From Luteibacter sp. Sphag1AF (lineage in GTDB: Bacteria > Pseudomonadota > Gammaproteobacteria > Xanthomonadales > Rhodanobacteraceae), in contig NZ_JACHYH010000005.1 in assembly GCF_014192715.1 (NCBI RefSeq), forward strand, positions 186,001 to 250,000: a stretch of DNA of 64,000 nt, read 5' to 3'. Shown one piece after another: positions 61,599-64,000 of this stretch. The position numbers and the translations under genes are program-made. The notes below the pieces were generated by a model. That model was not told the DNA's origin and searched no databases. It was given only the letters and a program-made list of their open reading frames with translations. Positions within the stretch are counted from its first letter, which is position 1; every line of letters starts with the position of its first letter.

Positions 61599-61624
61599 TT
61601 TTTCCCGTAACGTCGCGGGCGGCC

Positions 61625-64000
61625 TCAAGCCGTCGCAACGGCACCCAACTTCCGCAGGCGGCGGCGCGCCCTGGCCTCGGCTCTGTCGTGAGACCACAGA
61701 TAAATCGCCGGCGTGCTGAGCAACGTCAGCAACTGCGACACGAGCAGGCCGCCGAGGATGGCGATGCCCAGCGGGCGACGCATTTCCGATCCCACGCCAA
61801 AGCCGATTGCCAGAGGTAAAGCGGCGCCCATGGCAGCCAGCGTCGTCATCGTGATGGGACGGAAGCGCACGCGGGCCGCTTCCACAATGGCCTGGATGGA
61901 TGAATAGCCGCGCTCGCGTTCGGCGACCAGCGCGAAGTCGACCATCATGATCGCGTTCTTCTTCACAATGCCGATGAGCATCAGCACGGCAATGATGGAC
62001 ATCATAGTCAGGGGCGTCTGCGTCACCAGCATGGCCAGGTAGGCACCCATGCCGGCGGCCGGCAGCGTGGAGAGAATGGTCAGCGGATGGATCAGGCTTT
62101 CATAAAGCATGCCCAGAAGCACGTACATGATGAGGATCACCGAGACGATCATGACGCTGACTCCCACCAGTGCATCGATGAGCTTCTGATTGGTCCCCGC
62201 ATACTCCTTCTGAACACCGGGTGGCAGCCGCGTGTTGTCCACCAGATGGTCGACGATGCGGATGCCGTCCACCTGGCTGACGCCCGAGGCCAGGTTGTAA
62301 CTGATCGACGAGGATTGCAGCTGGTTGTAATGCATGATGACCGCCGGCGTGATCGTGGGCGCGATGGTCGCGAAAGCCGATAGTGGCAGCATGTTGCCGC
62401 GCTGCCCCGCCACATAGGTATTCATCAGCGCGCCGGGTTGTAACGAGTTGGCACCCGACGCCGTCAGGATCACGCGATACGGATTGATGTCCGAGTAAAT
62501 GGTCGATACGGGGCGCTGTCCGAATGCGTTGTACAGCGCGTCATCAACCTGCGCCATGCTGACACCCAGGCGAGCGGCCGCATCGCGATCAACGGTCACC
62601 TTCTGTTGCATGCCGATGCCATCGAAGCTGGTGTGGATGTCGCGCACCTGCGAAAGCTGCCCCATCTTCTTCGCCAATTGCAGCGTCGTGTCCTGCAAGC
62701 TGCCCCCGGACGAACTGGTCAGTTGCAGCTGATACTGCGCGCCGCCGGAGCGCGTATCCCCGCCGCCGCCAAAGAACTGAACAGGCGACATGGTCACCGT
62801 CACATCCGCAAACACCTTGTACGTCGCAGCAAGTCCATCAATCACTTCCTGCACGCTCTTCGCACGCCTCGCGATGGGCTTGAGGTCAACATAAAGCGTG
62901 CTCGTATTGCCCACAGCCCCGCCCGAAGTCTGGCTACCGCCAAGAATGGCCGTGACATCCGCCACAGCCGGATCGGCCAGCGCCATCGCCGCCACCTCCC
63001 GTGTGCGCTCGGCCAGCCGCCCCGGTGACACGTTCGTATCGGCGCGGATCGTTGCCTGCAACATGCCAAGGTCTTCGTCGGGCATAAGGCCACCACCTGC
63101 CGTCATCGCCACCGCCGCAGCGAGACCGCCGGTCATCAGCAGCAGGATTGCGGGCTGCCAGCGCATCAACCGGCGATGCCGCATGGCCCAGGTCAGCATG
63201 CGCTCGTAGTGATGCAGCATGCACTCATCCCAGTGAGCCAGAACGCGAGAAAGGCGTGATGGCGGGTCATCCGGCGCGTGCGTCAGGTAGCGGCCGCACA
63301 GCGCTGGCGTGATGGTCAGCGACACCACGGCACTGACGACGATGGCCGCCACCAGGGTGACCGAGAACTCGTGGACCAGCGACACGAAAAAGTTGTCGCC
63401 AAAGACCATGGGAGCAAACACGGCAATGAGCGAAAGCGTGATGGAGATGACCGTGAAGCCGATTTCGCGTGTTCCGGTCACGGCGGCTTCCAGCGGTTCA
63501 ACACCCAGTTCCAGGTGGCGCACGATGTTTTCGATCACGACGATGGCATCGTCCACCACAAATCCGATAGCCAGCACCAGAGCAATCAACGACAGCGTAT
63601 TCAACGAGTAGCCGAACATCCACATCGCCACGAATGCACCTGCCAGCGACAGTGGCACGCTGGCCATGGCGATCAGCGTGGGTCCGATCCGCCGCAGAAA
63701 CAGGAACATCACCAGAGCAACCATCAAGACGCTGATGGCCAGCGCCAGTTCCACTTCGTGCAGGCCTGTTCGGGTGGTCTGGGTCAGATCAAAGATGGGA
63801 TTGATGTGCACGTCCGCCGGAAGTAGCCCGCGCACTTCGGGAAGCCGCTTCACAATGGCCTCCACCGTCGCAACCGCATTGGCTTCAGGACGCTTGCTCA
63901 CCTGCATGACGATGGTGCGTTCGCCGTTGTACCAGGCACCCTGATAAGCATCTTCCTGTCCGCTGGTCACGACCGCGACATCGCCCAGCCGCACCGGAAC
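61625..64000 (-). CDS. RND efflux transporter, N-terminus beyond window
   Basis: At least 791 codons are in the window; the family is ~1030 residues, so roughly the first 240 lie to the right of the edge. Proton relay GFVVDDAIVVIENI (Asp-Asp pair of TM4), FGDNFFVSLVHEF, the periplasmic ILGGSQTSGGAVGNTSTLYV, and the second-half loop IVKKNAIMMVDFA are all present. Nearest to MdtB/MdtC-like HAE1 multidrug pumps. It converges with the DMT gene. Confidence 0.92.
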   Translation of the reverse strand, partial: VPVRLGDVAVVTSGQEDAYQGAWYNGERTIVMQVSKRPEANAVATVEAIVKRLPEVRGLLPADVHINPIFDLTQTTRTGLHEVELALAISVLMVALVMFLFLRRIGPTLIAMASVPLSLAGAFVAMWMFGYSLNTLSLIALVLAIGFVVDDAIVVIENIVRHLELGVEPLEAAVTGTREIGFTVISITLSLIAVFAPMVFGDNFFVSLVHEFSVTLVAAIVVSAVVSLTITPALCGRYLTHAPDDPPSRLSRVLAHWDECMLHHYERMLTWAMRHRRLMRWQPAILLLMTGGLAAAVAMTAGGGLMPDEDLGMLQATIRADTNVSPGRLAERTREVAAMALADPAVADVTAILGGSQTSGGAVGNTSTLYVDLKPIARRAKSVQEVIDGLAATYKVFADVTVTMSPVQFFGGGGDTRSGGAQYQLQLTSSSGGSLQDTTLQLAKKMGQLSQVRDIHTSFDGIGMQQKVTVDRDAAARLGVSMAQVDDALYNAFGQRPVSTIYSDINPYRVILTASGANSLQPGALMNTYVAGQRGNMLPLSAFATIAPTITPAVIMHYNQLQSSSISYNLASGVSQVDGIRIVDHLVDNTRLPPGVQKEYAGTNQKLIDALVGVSVMIVSVILIMYVLLGMLYESLIHPLTILSTLPAAGMGAYLAMLVTQTPLTMMSIIAVLMLIGIVKKNAIMMVDFALVAERERGYSSIQAIVEAARVRFRPITMTTLAAMGAALPLAIGFGVGSEMRRPLGIAILGGLLVSQLLTLLSTPAIYLWSHDRAEARARRRLRKLGAVATA

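Overview
The window looks like a high-GC gammaproteobacterial chromosome of the Xanthomonadales / Rhodanobacteraceae kind (Luteibacter or Dyella-like). I infer this from the Xanthomonas-type filamentous prophage, the E. coli-like dif site, and the mix of AraC/TetR/LysR regulators and efflux systems. No rRNA, tRNA or CRISPR array was seen.

The left end (0-11 kb) is probably the replication terminus. A 28-bp dif-like site at 4408-4435 and a second half-matching site at 10978-11005 share the 12-bp core TGTATATTATGT. They flank a complete 6.6-kb inovirus (filamentous phage) integrated by host XerCD. The phage runs leftward: two small early genes, rolling-circle Rep, ssDNA-binding protein, coat proteins, adsorption protein, pVI-like protein and Zot. 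A divergent repressor runs rightward and its last codons lie inside the attachment site. Joining the two prophage ends on paper predicts a repressor about 30 residues longer on the circular phage, ending across the start of the next phage gene. Left of dif lie a decayed NERD-nuclease/STAND-type defence gene, two unknown genes and a pair of covarying structured repeats.

11-20 kb is a graveyard of deletion scars. It holds a lipo-NRPS remnant (adenylation-PCP-reductase with a 5' truncation and one frameshift, an intact MbtH, a VOC protein, and a fatty-acyl-AMP ligase fused to a foreign tail). Next come a yciE::fibronectin-III chimera, a short secreted Rhs protein with an HExxH C-terminus and a candidate immunity partner, an M35-like metallopeptidase, and transposase fragments.

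20-36 kb holds a 2035-residue glycine-rich autotransporter with a divergent TetR and palindromic operator, an MFS transporter with a divergent AraC regulator, a second NRPS remnant (condensation domain fragment, ATP-grasp enzyme, type II thioesterase), a membrane M28 peptidase and an exported alpha/beta hydrolase.

36-64 kb is ordinary accessory metabolism and efflux. It contains a flavin monooxygenase, RibD-like reductase, serine hydrolase, aldehyde dehydrogenase, two amidohydrolases and a LysR regulator. It also contains an EmrAB-NodT tripartite pump whose TetR is the last operon gene, an SDR, AraC regulators, a flavin monooxygenase with an extra N-terminal domain, a secretory lipase, an IS5 remnant, a patatin, a DMT transporter and the C-terminal three quarters of an RND pump that runs off the right edge.
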